Assembly (NCBI GenBank): GCA_949296915.1
Contig: CASFPX010000013.1
Span: 11,362 to 75,361, forward strand
Reading direction: 5' to 3'
Length of the DNA: 64,000 nucleotides
From: Onthovicinus sp900555545
GTDB lineage: Bacteria; Bacillota; Clostridia; Oscillospirales; Acutalibacteraceae
Made by a program: the position numbers and the translations under genes. Positions within the stretch are counted from its first letter, which is position 1. Each line of letters opens with the position of its first letter. This document shows positions 50,110-59,793 of this stretch, in pieces. The notes below the pieces were generated by a model, which saw nothing but the letters and a program-made list of their open reading frames with translations, was not told where the DNA came from and made no database searches.

Positions 50110-51374
50110 AAAAGGGATTTGTCGTATTCAAATATGAATTTATCAATCTGTTAAAGAACAAGGTGTTCCTTGCGATCACCCTTGTGCTGGTCGTCCTGAT
50201 TTCGGCGCTGCTGTGCGCGCCCCGCATTGCGGAGGCCTTTGCAGCTTCTTCTTCCGGCGGAGAGGATGACACGCCCGGTTCCTCCGCAGTGGAGACCGAA
50301 CGGGATCTAATGGCGCTTTATGTTCCATCCGGCTGCCCGGAAAACGCGCTGAAGGCCACGCTGCAGGCGGCCTTCCCGGAGCGGGAAGTTGTCCTCACCC
50401 AGGATGATGAGCAGACACTCAGGGCCAAGGTAGATTCCGGCGAGTTATCCTCCGCCGTAGTGCTGGAGGATTCGCTGCACTTCCGGTACATCGTCAAAAC
50501 ATCCGGAATTTATGACGTGGCGCAGTCGCAAATCGGGGAGGCGCTGGTGGCCGTCTATCAGAGCACTGCGCTCGCGCAGAGCGGCGTGGATATGGCGGTT
50601 GCCCAGCAGGTGCTCACCGCCTCCGCCAGCGGGGAGACCGTTGTCACCGGAACGGATCAGACGAGCAGCTTTTTGTACACGTTTATCATGATCTTTATCC
50701 TGTACTTTGCCATCCTGATGTATGGCCAGCTGATCTCCTCCGGCGTGGCGACGGAGAAGACCTCGCGCGCCATGGAGCTGCTTATCACCAGTGTCAAGCC
50801 GACGCAGCTGATCTTTGGCAAGGTAGTCGGCATTGGGACGGCGGCGCTCACACAGCTGGTTGCCATTGGCGCCGCGGTGCTGGTCTTCTATCCGCTCAAC
50901 CGGGATTACTGGGCCGACATCCCCATGATCCAGTCCCTTTTTGGCGTGACGCCGGAGTTGGTGGGGTATATGATCCTCTTCTTCCTGCTCGGGTTCTTCC
51001 TGTACGCGTTCCTGTTTGCGGCGCTGACCAGCCTGGCGAGCAAGATGGAGGATGTCAACACGCTGGTCATGCCGGTGATTTTGGTGTTCGTGGCCGCATT
51101 TATCGTGACCATGGTCTCCATGCAGTCGGGATCGGTGGACAATGTGGTGATGAAGGCGTGTTCCTTTATCCCCTTTACCTCCCCCATGGCGATGTTCACC
51201 CGCATTACGATGGGTGAGGTCGCCGGCTGGGAGATCGTGCTCTCCGTCGCGATCCTGCTGGTGTCCAATGGGCTCGTATGTTGGCTCTCCGCCAAGATCT
51301 ATAAGATCGGCGTGCTGCTCTACGGTTCCCGCCCCAAAATGCGGGAGGTCTTTCAGATGCTCAAACATAGCTAA
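50106..51374 (+). CDS. ABC-2-type permease (NatB-like)
   Basis: A 422-residue permease. One transmembrane helix at the N terminus (about 20-40), a roughly 130-residue extracytoplasmic loop, then five or six helices from about 190 to 400, with SRAMELLITSVKPTQLIFGKV between the second and third, which is the hallmark of NatB-type exporters. It probably exports Na+, a drug or a lipid-like compound with the ATPase encoded just upstream. ATG overlaps the ATPase stop (ATGA). The GH16 gene follows 35 nt later and may be co-transcribed. Confidence 0.88.
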   Translation: MKKGFVVFKYEFINLLKNKVFLAITLVLVVLISALLCAPRIAEAFAASSSGGEDDTPGSSAVETERDLMALYVPSGCPENALKATLQAAFPEREVVLTQDDEQTLRAKVDSGELSSAVVLEDSLHFRYIVKTSGIYDVAQSQIGEALVAVYQSTALAQSGVDMAVAQQVLTASASGETVVTGTDQTSSFLYTFIMIFILYFAILMYGQLISSGVATEKTSRAMELLITSVKPTQLIFGKVVGIGTAALTQLVAIGAAVLVFYPLNRDYWADIPMIQSLFGVTPELVGYMILFFLLGFFLYAFLFAALTSLASKMEDVNTLVMPVILVFVAAFIVTMVSMQSGSVDNVVMKACSFIPFTSPMAMFTRITMGEVAGWEIVLSVAILLVSNGLVCWLSAKIYKIGVLLYGSRPKMREVFQMLKHS

Positions 51375-51409
51375 TGCTTTGATTATTGTAGAAAAGAGGA
51401 AAAAATGTC

Positions 51410-53308
51410 ATGAAGAAAAAGTCCAAAATCATTGTGGGCGTCGTGGCGGGTGTCGCTGCGCTGGGGCTCATTGGCGGCGGGATTGCATACGCTGTCACGT
51501 ACACGCCGCCGATTGAGCTCGAGTTCGGCGGGCCAAAGCTGACCGGGGATGACGCCATCACCGTCCCGGCCTCCGGCAATACCAAACGCGATGTCACGGC
51601 CACGCTCCACAGCAACGTGGAGTGGGGGGAGGACGGGAACCTGCTCGTCTACCGCGATGCCAAAATGACCTATGAGCTTGACAAGGAGATCGAGGGCGTG
51701 ACACTCGACGGCACGATGCTGATTGTCTCCAGCGACGTGAAGGAGGATGCCAAGCTCACACTCACTGCCACCGCCGAGCAGGATGGCAAGACATATACCA
51801 AAAAGCTGAAGATTGCCATCGATAAGGATGAGACGCTCAAAGACACGCCGGCCAACCCGCTCGAAAAGGAGGGCTATACCCTCGTCTTTAACGATGAGTT
51901 TAACGGCGACACGCTCGACTTTACCAAGTGGAGCCCCTATTACCTGCGCAACTGGGTCGATAACGACGAGCGGACCAAGGCGAACTATTACTTTGAGGAC
52001 GGCGCGCTGGTGCTGCGCAACAATCCGGACGATCAGTCCTGGAGCTCCCAGAACGATAATGTAAAAGTTAAGGGCATCATGTCCTACGAAAAATCCACCC
52101 TGCACAAGTTTGGCGATGTGGGATCGGGTGCGGTATTCTCCCGCGATATTCCCACATTTAATGGCTATGCCACCAAGTACGGCTACTTTGAGGTGCGTAT
52201 GCGCCTGCCCGATACGAACGACGGCAGCCACTTTGCATGGTGGATGGTCGGCGTGCAGGGGGATGAGAATGCCACTTCCATGCTCGAGGGCGACACGCAG
52301 CGCTTCCAGAGCCACTATTCCAACGAGACGGGCGAGATCGATATCATTGAGACCTACCTCTCCCCGCTTGAGAACATGAAAAACTGGCGCCCGGTCATCC
52401 ATCCCAACGGCACCACCACTTATGAGTACCATTGGCTGGATCCCTACACGATCCCGGGCAACCCCTCCTCCGAGTACCATGTGTACGGTTTTGAATGGGA
52501 TGAAAACGGCACAAAGTTTTACGTGGATGGCCAGCTTGCCAGCCAGAGCGACCGCAGCCCGAATTACCCAATGATGACATTCTTTACCACCTATGCATCC
52601 GGCGGCATGGGAACGGACCGCAATATCTACCCGAAGGATGCGTACATTGATTACTTCCGCGTGTATAAGAAGACGGAGGCCCCCAAGGCGACCAACGTCG
52701 TGCTGAATGGCGGCAATATGCCCGACTTCTTCCGCATCCCGGACAGCGGCAGCAGCACCGTCCAACTGACGGCCCAGGTGACCGACCAGTTTGACCAGCC
52801 AATGGATACTCCCGTCAAGTGGAAACTCTCCCGCACGGTGGATGGGTTCCTCACCGGGGAGAACTCGGATCCCGCACAGGTTCCGGGCGTCACGATCGAT
52901 GAGAACACCGGCACAGTCACGGTGGGTGCCTCTGCCAGGGAGGGGGCGGATGTATTTGTGACGGCATATGTGGATGAAATCGCCAAGCAGACATACCATG
53001 TCAAGCTGTCCAAGGATCCGGCAGCCCCCCTCAAGGTCCTCTTTGATGCGGTGACATATAATGGCGTGGGCGAATATCAGCTCACTGCCGCGGCCTATGA
53101 CCAGTATGGCCAGCGCATGGACAGTGCGGTGCGCTACACGCTCTCCGAGGATATCGCGGCCAATAAGCAGGTATCGGTTCCGGGCGTCACACTTACAGAG
53201 GACGGCCGCCTGACCGTGACGGAGGAGGCCGCCTCCGGAACCAATGTTGTGGTGACGGCGCGTTCCGGTGGAAAATATAATAATCTGGTAATCCGCGTGG
53301 AGGATTAA
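51410..53308 (+). CDS. Surface glycoside hydrolase family 16 protein
   Basis: A 632-residue exported endo-glycosidase. A signal or anchor helix (about 6-28) is followed by an Ig-like domain (about 40-145), the GH16 catalytic jelly roll (about 155-415) and two C-terminal Ig/BIG-type repeats (about 425-632). The catalytic motif GEIDIIETY has the ExDxxE acid residues; ATKYGYFEVRMRLP, AWWMVG and EYHVYGFEWDENG are typical GH16 blocks. Laminarinase or beta-glucanase activity is likely; the exact beta-glucan is not decided. AAGAGGAAAA precedes the ATG. Confidence 0.9.
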   Translation: MKKKSKIIVGVVAGVAALGLIGGGIAYAVTYTPPIELEFGGPKLTGDDAITVPASGNTKRDVTATLHSNVEWGEDGNLLVYRDAKMTYELDKEIEGVTLDGTMLIVSSDVKEDAKLTLTATAEQDGKTYTKKLKIAIDKDETLKDTPANPLEKEGYTLVFNDEFNGDTLDFTKWSPYYLRNWVDNDERTKANYYFEDGALVLRNNPDDQSWSSQNDNVKVKGIMSYEKSTLHKFGDVGSGAVFSRDIPTFNGYATKYGYFEVRMRLPDTNDGSHFAWWMVGVQGDENATSMLEGDTQRFQSHYSNETGEIDIIETYLSPLENMKNWRPVIHPNGTTTYEYHWLDPYTIPGNPSSEYHVYGFEWDENGTKFYVDGQLASQSDRSPNYPMMTFFTTYASGGMGTDRNIYPKDAYIDYFRVYKKTEAPKATNVVLNGGNMPDFFRIPDSGSSTVQLTAQVTDQFDQPMDTPVKWKLSRTVDGFLTGENSDPAQVPGVTIDENTGTVTVGASAREGADVFVTAYVDEIAKQTYHVKLSKDPAAPLKVLFDAVTYNGVGEYQLTAAAYDQYGQRMDSAVRYTLSEDIAANKQVSVPGVTLTEDGRLTVTEEAASGTNVVVTARSGGKYNNLVIRVED

Positions 53309-53325
53309 CGGCTCTTACCGGTGTT

Positions 53326-53360
53326 CCGCCGCGGGCGAGCAATCGCCTGCGGCGGTTTTT
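53326..53360 (+). terminator. Intrinsic terminator after the GH16 gene
   Basis: 12-bp stem with one mismatch (CCGCCGCGGGCG against CGCCTGCGGCGG), 6-nt loop, then TTTTTCTC. Confidence 0.85.
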
Positions 53361-53497
53361 CTCTATTTGGCGTCCATCTGTTATAGAGGGTCGTGTACGG
53401 GAGAGGAGAGGCGGCTTTAAAAGCCATCTTATAAGCTATAATATACAAATTTCGACAAATGATTTAGGATACATTTGAATAAAATCATGAAAATGTA

Positions 53498-53526
53498 TTG
53501 AAAAGAACCAGCCGATCTGATAAAAT
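53498..53526 (+). promoter_or_regulatory. Promoter of the glycogen operon
   Basis: TTGAAA (53498-53503), a 17-nt spacer and TAAAAT (53521-53526), 72 nt before the chosen glgB start. Another TTGAAT element lies 25 nt upstream in the A+T-rich stretch. Confidence 0.65.
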
Positions 53527-53598
53527 GATAAAAGACCGGACGAGTCTGACTTTTTTCGGATGTTATGGCCCGGATTTATGGATTGGCAGGTGTGGCAG

Positions 53599-55551
53599 AT
53601 GGGAGAAATCAAAGCCGTCACGACTCCGGCGGAGCTGGAGGAGGAGACGCAGTTCCCCCGGTACATATTTCACAAAGGGGATAATATTAAAGCCTATGAG
53701 TTCCTCGGTGCGCACCGCGTAGCGGGCGGGGGAGTGGTTTTCCGTGTCTGGGCGCCCAATGCGGCGGCTGTGAGTGTGACGGGCGATTTTAACGGCTGGG
53801 ATCCTGCGGCGGCTCCCATGATCCGCATGGATGATGACGGCGTCTGGGAGTGTGTGGTCCAGAACGTAAAGGTGTATGACGCATACAAATATGCCATAAC
53901 GGCGGAGGATGGCCGCACGTTTATGAAGAGCGATCCCTACGGTTATCACATGGAGACGCGGCCCGATACGGCCACTAAATTTTATGAGCTTGAAGGGTGC
54001 TATGAGTGGAACGACCGGCGCTGGATGAGCGCCGCAGCCAAGCGGAACCCGTATGAATCACCGATGAACATCTATGAGGTACATGCGGGATCCTGGCGGC
54101 GCTATGAGGACGGCAACTTTTTCTCCTACCGCAAGCTGGCGGAGGAGTTGATCCCGTATGTCAAGGATATGGGATATACGCATATTGAGCTGATGCCGCT
54201 TGCCGAGCACCCGTTCGACGGTTCCTGGGGCTATCAGGTGACCGGCTACTTTGCCGTCACCTCCCGGTACGGCGAGCCGTCCGACTTTATGTATTTTGTG
54301 GATCAGTGCCACCAGGCGGGGATCGGCGTGATCATGGACTGGGTTCCGGCGCACTTCCCCAAGGATGCGTGCGGGCTCTATCACTTTGACGGAGGCCCGT
54401 GTTACGAGTATGCCGACCCGCGCAAGGGCGAGCACAAGCAGTGGGGGACCATGGTGTTCGACTACGGGCGTACGCAGGTGCAGTCCTTTTTGATGTCGAG
54501 CGCGGCATTTTGGCTGGATCAGTACCATATCGATGGCCTGCGTGTGGATGCCGTCGCCTCCATGCTCTACCTGGACTACGGCCGCAATGACGGCGAGTGG
54601 ATCCCCAACGCAAACGGCGGCAAGGAGAATCTGGAGGCCGTCAACTTCCTGCAAAAGCTCAATGAGAATATTTTCCGCGAGTTCCCGCACGCGATGATGA
54701 TCGCCGAGGAGAGCACGGCGTGGCCCATGGTTTCCAAGCCGGTGTACCTGGGCGGCCTGGGCTTTAACTTCAAGTGGAACATGGGCTGGATGAACGACAT
54801 TTTACGCTATGTCTCACTGGATGGTTACTTCCGCAAGTATAACCACGACTGCCTGACCTTCTCGTTCTTCTATGCGTTTTCCGAGAACTTTATCCTGCCG
54901 ATCTCCCACGATGAGGTCGTCCATGGCAAAAAGTCGCTCATTGATAAAATGCCCGGGGAGTACGAGGAGAAGTTTGCAGGCGTGCGCGCCTTTATGGGGT
55001 ACATGATGGCGCATCCGGGCAAAAAGCTGATGTTCATGGGGCAGGAGTTCGGACAGTTTATCGAGTGGAACTACGAAAAGGAACTCGACTGGCTGTTGCT
55101 CGACTATGAGAAGCACCAGCAGCTTCAGCGCTATTTCCGCGATCTGAACTATTTTTATATGGACACGCCCGCAATGTGGCAGATCGATTACAGCTGGGAT
55201 GGCTTCCAGTGGATTTCCAGCGACGATAATTCCAACTCTGTGATCGCGTTCCGCCGCATGGATAAGTTGGACAATGAGATCATCGCGGTGTGCAACTTTA
55301 CGCCGGTCGAACGGACCGACTATCGGATCGGTGTTCCGCAGGCGGGGCGCTACCGGGTCCTGTTCAACTCGGATGATGAGCGATATGGCGGCAACGGCAA
55401 AGGGACGCGGGATTCCGTTGCCAGCCAGAAAAAACCGATGCACGGGTTTGAAAACAGTATCGTATTGGATCTTCCGGGGCTTTCGGTGCTCTACTTAAAA
55501 AAGCCGAAGCGTCGTGCCCCTGCAAAGGCCAAACAAAAGGAGGAAATATAA
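53599..55551 (+). CDS. glgB: 1,4-alpha-glucan branching enzyme
   Basis: A 650-residue GH13 branching enzyme that forms alpha-1,6 branches in glycogen. An N-terminal CBM48 domain (about 30-130; GGGVVFRVWAPNAAAVSVTGDFNGW) precedes the barrel, with nucleophile Asp in DGLRVDAVASMLYLDYGR, acid Glu in MIAEESTAWP and the third acid in ISHDEVVHGKKSL. A C-terminal all-beta domain ends the protein. ATG at 53599 is used, with AGGTGTGG upstream; an ATG seven codons earlier is the alternative and has no better ribosome site. First gene of glgBCDA, 2 nt from glgC. Confidence 0.95.
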   Translation: MGEIKAVTTPAELEEETQFPRYIFHKGDNIKAYEFLGAHRVAGGGVVFRVWAPNAAAVSVTGDFNGWDPAAAPMIRMDDDGVWECVVQNVKVYDAYKYAITAEDGRTFMKSDPYGYHMETRPDTATKFYELEGCYEWNDRRWMSAAAKRNPYESPMNIYEVHAGSWRRYEDGNFFSYRKLAEELIPYVKDMGYTHIELMPLAEHPFDGSWGYQVTGYFAVTSRYGEPSDFMYFVDQCHQAGIGVIMDWVPAHFPKDACGLYHFDGGPCYEYADPRKGEHKQWGTMVFDYGRTQVQSFLMSSAAFWLDQYHIDGLRVDAVASMLYLDYGRNDGEWIPNANGGKENLEAVNFLQKLNENIFREFPHAMMIAEESTAWPMVSKPVYLGGLGFNFKWNMGWMNDILRYVSLDGYFRKYNHDCLTFSFFYAFSENFILPISHDEVVHGKKSLIDKMPGEYEEKFAGVRAFMGYMMAHPGKKLMFMGQEFGQFIEWNYEKELDWLLLDYEKHQQLQRYFRDLNYFYMDTPAMWQIDYSWDGFQWISSDDNSNSVIAFRRMDKLDNEIIAVCNFTPVERTDYRIGVPQAGRYRVLFNSDDERYGGNGKGTRDSVASQKKPMHGFENSIVLDLPGLSVLYLKKPKRRAPAKAKQKEEI

Positions 55552-55553
55552 CA

Positions 55554-56771
55554 ATGGCACGAAAGATGGAATGTATCGCAATGCTGCTCGCCGGCGGGCA
55601 GGGCAGCAGGCTCGGCGTGCTCACGGAGGAGATTGCCAAGCCGGCCGTACCGTATGGGGGGAAGTATCGGATTATTGATTTTCCACTGTCCAACTGTGTC
55701 AACTCCGGTATCTACACAGTTGGTGTGCTGACGCAGTATCAGCCCCTGGAGCTCAACGACTATATCGGCAATGGTCAGCCGTGGGATCTGGACCGCAACG
55801 ACGGCGGCGTCCATGTACTCTCCCCCTATCAGCAGATCAAGGGCTCGCAATGGTACAAGGGTACCGCCAATGCCATCTATCAGAATATCAACTTTATCGA
55901 TCGCTATGATCCGGATTATGTCCTGATCCTCTCCGGTGACCACATCTACAAGATGGATTACTCCAAGATGCTCGCCTACCATAAGGAAAAGGGCGCAGAC
56001 TGTACGATCGCCGCACTGGAGGTCCCGTGGGAGGAGGCGTCCCGCTTTGGCCTGATGGTCACGGATGACAACGAGGCTATTACCAGATTTGAGGAGAAAC
56101 CGAAAAATCCCACCAGCAACAAGGCCTCCATGGGGATCTATATCTTTACATGGAGTAAACTGCGCCGGTACCTGATTGAGGATGAGGCCAAGGAAGAGTC
56201 CAGCAATGACTTTGGCCATGATCTGATCCCGGCCATGTTTGACAATGGGGAAAAGCTGTTCGCCTATCCGTTCAAGGGCTATTGGAAGGATGTCGGAACG
56301 ATCAATAGCCTCTGGGAGGCCAATTTGGATCTGCTCAACCCCAACGTGGATTTGAATTTGAGCGATCCGGACTGGAAGATTTACTCCCGCAACCCGGTCT
56401 CCCCGCCGCACTACATTGCGCCCGGCGCAAGGGTGGAGAACTCCCTGGTCGCGGAGGGCAGCTGGGTGGAAGGAGAGATTGACTTCTCCGTACTTTTCCC
56501 CGATGTCACGGTCAAGAAGGGCGCGGTGATCCGGGATTCCATCATCATGCCGGGCACTGTGATCGGCGAAAATGCCGTAGTCCAGTATGCGATTGTGGCG
56601 GAGAATGCCGTCATTGGCGATGGCGCCGTGATCGGAAGACGGCCGGAGGATATGGAGGATGTGGATGAGTGGGGCGTGAGCGTTGTCGGCGCGCGCGTGA
56701 CCATTGAGGCCGGCGGCCATCTGGATCCTAAACGGATGACCAACGGGAAGACCATCAAGGAGGTGCGCTGA
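55554..56771 (+). CDS. glgC: Glucose-1-phosphate adenylyltransferase, catalytic subunit
   Basis: A 405-residue enzyme that makes ADP-glucose from ATP and glucose-1-phosphate. LLAGGQGSRLGVLTEEIAKPAVPYGGKYRIIDFPLSN is the nucleotidyltransferase signature, LSGDHIYKMDY holds the metal Asp, FEEKPKNP the sugar-binding region, and a left-handed beta-helix follows from about residue 290 (VTVKKGAVIRDSIIMPGTVIGENAV). ATG follows AAAGGAGG. In Gram-positives GlgC works with GlgD, encoded 1 nt downstream. Confidence 0.97.
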   Translation: MARKMECIAMLLAGGQGSRLGVLTEEIAKPAVPYGGKYRIIDFPLSNCVNSGIYTVGVLTQYQPLELNDYIGNGQPWDLDRNDGGVHVLSPYQQIKGSQWYKGTANAIYQNINFIDRYDPDYVLILSGDHIYKMDYSKMLAYHKEKGADCTIAALEVPWEEASRFGLMVTDDNEAITRFEEKPKNPTSNKASMGIYIFTWSKLRRYLIEDEAKEESSNDFGHDLIPAMFDNGEKLFAYPFKGYWKDVGTINSLWEANLDLLNPNVDLNLSDPDWKIYSRNPVSPPHYIAPGARVENSLVAEGSWVEGEIDFSVLFPDVTVKKGAVIRDSIIMPGTVIGENAVVQYAIVAENAVIGDGAVIGRRPEDMEDVDEWGVSVVGARVTIEAGGHLDPKRMTNGKTIKEVR

Positions 56772-56772
56772 A

Positions 56773-57891
56773 ATGATTACAGGCAATGATGTACTCGGTA
56801 TTATTTTTTCCAACGCCTATGAGGACAGCGTCAGCGAGCTGACGGCGGCGCGCGCCATGGGCAGTGTCCCGTTTTGTGGGCGGTACAGGCTGATTGACTT
56901 CCCGCTCTCCGGCATGGTGAATGCCGGCATGGATCACATCGGTGTCATTACAAAGAGCAATTATCAGTCCCTCATGGACCATCTGGGCACTGGTAAACCC
57001 TGGGATCTCTCACGTAAGCGTAAGGGCCTGAATATCCTGCCGCCGTTCAATACCTCCCACGTCGGGGTCTACCGCAACCGGATCCAGGCTTTGAGTGGCA
57101 TCATGGGGTTTGTCCAGCAGGCGGCGGAGGAATATGTCTTCCTGTGCGACTGCAATGTGGTGGCCAATCTGGATCTGAACAATATGTTCCGTGCCCATGA
57201 GCAGAGCGGAGCGGATATCACCATCATGTATAAGCAGGGGGTCTCACCGTCCCTGCGCGATCACATCAATTTAGAGCTGCGGCCGGATGGCAGTGTGGAG
57301 CAGGTGTACCTTGCCTCTACGGGAGGGGATGTCTGCAACTATTCGCTCAACGCGTTCCTCATGCGCAAATCGTTGCTTGAGCGCCTGATTAACAACGCAG
57401 TGTCGCTGAACCAGACCTCCTTTGAGCGGGATATCATCCAAAAATACGCGGACCGGCTCAATCTGCACGGCTTTGAGGTGGAAGAATACGTTTGCACGAT
57501 TGATTCCCTCCAGAGTTATTACAACCACAGCATGAACCTGCTTGGCAATCATGGCTTCTTTGAGCTCTTTACGCCCGAGCGTCCCATTTATACGAAGGTG
57601 CGGGACGATATGCCCGCCATGTATGGCCTGGGTGCCTCCGCGACCAATTCCCTGATTGCAGATGGTTGTGTGATTGACGGTACGGTGGAGAATTCTATCC
57701 TGTTCCGTGGCGTACATATTGCCAAGGGGGCGGTCGTACGCAATTCGATCATCATGCAGAATTCCTTTGTGGGAGAGGATACGCATTTGGACTGTGTCAT
57801 TGCGGACAAGAGCGTCATGGTCAAGCCGCATAAGTCCCTCTGCGGGGCGGATGACTTCCCCATCTATATCGGGAAAGGGCTTGTGGTCTGA
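56773..57891 (+). CDS. glgD: Glucose-1-phosphate adenylyltransferase, regulatory subunit
   Basis: A 372-residue paralogue of GlgC. The catalytic GGxGxRL loop is replaced by SNAYEDSVSELTAAR, and the metal Asp region is CDCNVVANL, so it is non-catalytic; RYRLIDFPLSGMVNAG and the C-terminal beta-helix (FRGVHIAKGAVVRNSIIMQ) remain. It forms a hetero-oligomer with GlgC and tunes its activity. ATG follows GGAGGTG in the 3' end of glgC. Confidence 0.96.
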   Translation: MITGNDVLGIIFSNAYEDSVSELTAARAMGSVPFCGRYRLIDFPLSGMVNAGMDHIGVITKSNYQSLMDHLGTGKPWDLSRKRKGLNILPPFNTSHVGVYRNRIQALSGIMGFVQQAAEEYVFLCDCNVVANLDLNNMFRAHEQSGADITIMYKQGVSPSLRDHINLELRPDGSVEQVYLASTGGDVCNYSLNAFLMRKSLLERLINNAVSLNQTSFERDIIQKYADRLNLHGFEVEEYVCTIDSLQSYYNHSMNLLGNHGFFELFTPERPIYTKVRDDMPAMYGLGASATNSLIADGCVIDGTVENSILFRGVHIAKGAVVRNSIIMQNSFVGEDTHLDCVIADKSVMVKPHKSLCGADDFPIYIGKGLVV

Positions 57892-57916
57892 GGACAAATG
57901 ATTAGGAGGCTTTTGA

Positions 57917-59344
57917 ATGAAGGTTTTGTATGTCGCGTCTGAGGCTTTGCCCTTTGCCGCGAGCGGCGGACTGGGCGATGTGGCGGGATCCCTGCCACAG
58001 GCCCTGCGCCGCAGGATGGTTGGCTGTCGGGTGGTTATGCCCCTGTATGGCAGCATCCCGCAGGCTCTGCGGGAAAAAATGACCTATTTGACCAGTTTTA
58101 CCGTACCGGTGGCATGGCGCAGGCAGTACTGCGGTGTGTTCGAGGCCAAATATGGCGGTGTGACTTACTATCTGCTGGATAATGAGTATTACTTTAAACG
58201 CGAGGGCCTCTACGGGCACTACGATGATGCGGAGCGGTTCGCCTTTTTCTCCCGTGCCGTGCTGGAAATGCTCCCGCATATTGATTTTAAGCCGGATATC
58301 CTCCACTGTAACGATTGGCAGAGTGCCCTGGCAGTGGTGTATTACACACTCTTTTATGCCAATGTACCGGGGTATGAGAATATCAAAACAATCTTCACCA
58401 TCCACAACATTCAATATCAGGGCGTGTATGGGCACGAGCTGCTCAATGATGTGCTGGGCATCCCGGAGCAGGATTATCCGGTGCTGGCCTATGATGGGGA
58501 CGTCAACTTTATGAAGGGCGCGATTGAGTGCGCCAACAGGGTGACGACCGTCAGCCCCACCTATGCCAATGAAATCCTCGACCCGTGGTACAGCCACGGC
58601 CTCGATTCCATCCTGCGCGAGCGCTCCTGGAAGCTCTCCGGGATCCTCAACGGGATCGATACGGCCAGCTATGATCCGGAGACGGACAGCGCCATCTTTT
58701 TCAACTATTCGGCCAAGGATCCGGCCAATAAGGCCAAAAATAAGCAGGCGCTCCAGGAGTACATGGCGTTGGAATGCCAGGCAGACGCCCCGCTGATCGG
58801 CATGGTTACGCGGCTTGTCGGCCACAAGGGACTTGATATTGTGCGCAGCATGGCGGATGAGCTGCTCAATACCTCCAACGCGCAGATGGCGATCCTCGGC
58901 TCCGGTGACTGGCAGTATGAGAACTTCTTCCGCGATCTGGCGGCGCGCCATCCGGGCCGCGTGAGCGCATGGATCGGATTTGTTCCGGATTTGGCACGCA
59001 AGATTTATGCGGGCAGCGATATGTTCCTGATGCCGTCACAGAGTGAACCGTGCGGCCTGTCCCAGATGGTGGCCCTGCGCTATGGGACGATCCCAATTGT
59101 CCGCGAGACGGGCGGCCTGAAGGACAGCATCACCGACAGCGGCGATGGCAAAGGCAACGGCTTCACCTTCAGCGCCTACGATGCCGGGGAACTGCTGCGG
59201 ACGGTGCGCCGCGCACTGGAGGGGTACTCCCATCCGGAGGGATGGCAGATTCTTGTGGATCGCGCACTCCATTGCGATAACAGCTGGGCCAAGTCCGCCG
59301 GGGAGTATATCAACCTGTACAAATCTGTCATTGCGGGGAATTGA
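57917..59344 (+). CDS. glgA: Glycogen synthase (GT5)
   Basis: A 475-residue ADP-glucose-dependent synthase with two Rossmann domains. VLYVASEALPFAASGGLGDVAGSLP is the donor-site motif; the Lys of the usual KxGGL is Ala here. HCNDWQSAL, TIHNIQYQGVYG, VSPTYANEI and the C-terminal MPSQSEPCGLSQMVALRYGTIPIVRETGGL with the acidic E-x7-E are intact. It extends alpha-1,4 chains from ADP-glucose. ATG follows TAGGAGG, 25 nt after glgD. Final glycogen gene of the operon. Confidence 0.95.
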   Translation: MKVLYVASEALPFAASGGLGDVAGSLPQALRRRMVGCRVVMPLYGSIPQALREKMTYLTSFTVPVAWRRQYCGVFEAKYGGVTYYLLDNEYYFKREGLYGHYDDAERFAFFSRAVLEMLPHIDFKPDILHCNDWQSALAVVYYTLFYANVPGYENIKTIFTIHNIQYQGVYGHELLNDVLGIPEQDYPVLAYDGDVNFMKGAIECANRVTTVSPTYANEILDPWYSHGLDSILRERSWKLSGILNGIDTASYDPETDSAIFFNYSAKDPANKAKNKQALQEYMALECQADAPLIGMVTRLVGHKGLDIVRSMADELLNTSNAQMAILGSGDWQYENFFRDLAARHPGRVSAWIGFVPDLARKIYAGSDMFLMPSQSEPCGLSQMVALRYGTIPIVRETGGLKDSITDSGDGKGNGFTFSAYDAGELLRTVRRALEGYSHPEGWQILVDRALHCDNSWAKSAGEYINLYKSVIAGN

Positions 59345-59386
59345 CCGGCAAAAACGGCGTGCCTGTTTGAAAGGACTGTGAAAAAT

Positions 59387-59611
59387 ATGAAATCCTGGAA
59401 AAAGAAATTACTGGCTTTTCTGCTTGCGGCGGTTGTGGCCTGTTCACTGATTCCGGTAGCTTTTGCCGCCGGGGCCCCCGGGGCGTTGGCAATGATCCCT
59501 GTCACCGGGGATGACACCAACTATGCTGCCGTAATCGGCATTGCCTGTGCGGCGGTGGTGGTGATTGTAATCGCCATTATCCTGGGTCTGCGCAAAAAGT
59601 CCGACAAGTAA
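59387..59611 (+). CDS. Tiny exported peptide with PxTG-like sorting signal
   Basis: A 74-residue protein: signal peptide (KKLLAFLLAAVVACSLIPVAFA), about 12 residues of mature sequence, then IPVTGD, a hydrophobic helix and RKKSDK. If both ends were processed, only about a dozen residues would be attached to the wall. ATG at 59387 has AAAGGA about 11 nt upstream; an in-frame GTG lies three codons earlier. It follows glgA by 42 nt and may be co-transcribed. Alternatively it is a small two-helix membrane protein. Function unknown. Confidence 0.65.
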   Translation: MKSWKKKLLAFLLAAVVACSLIPVAFAAGAPGALAMIPVTGDDTNYAAVIGIACAAVVVIVIAIILGLRKKSDK

Positions 59612-59625
59612 TATCAAGATCAGGG

Positions 59626-59657
59626 GCAGAGGGGTTACCGATGCCCTTGCCTTTTTG
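59626..59657 (+). terminator. Terminator of the glycogen operon
   Basis: GGCAGAGGG paired with CCCTTGCC (one bulge), then TTTTTGTG, about 20 nt beyond the small surface peptide gene. Confidence 0.6.
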
Positions 59658-59713
59658 TGAAACCCGCGGTAAAAGGACGGCTATTTGATCTGATTTAGCT
59701 TTTATTTGATACG

Positions 59714-59764
59714 AACACGATCCGGCTGGCCGGGGAATTTCTCCCCGGCCAGCCGGATCGTGTT
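59714..59764. terminator. 23-bp perfect inverted repeat between convergent units
   Basis: Arms 59714-59736 and 59742-59764 are perfectly complementary over 23 bp with a 5-nt ATTTC loop. Neither side has a strong T-tract, but its place 30 nt after the anti-sigma stop and between convergent operons suggests a transcription barrier or processing site. It could also be a dispersed repeat. Confidence 0.6.
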
Positions 59765-59793
59765 ATTCATGATAGATTTTGAGTGCAATGGAT

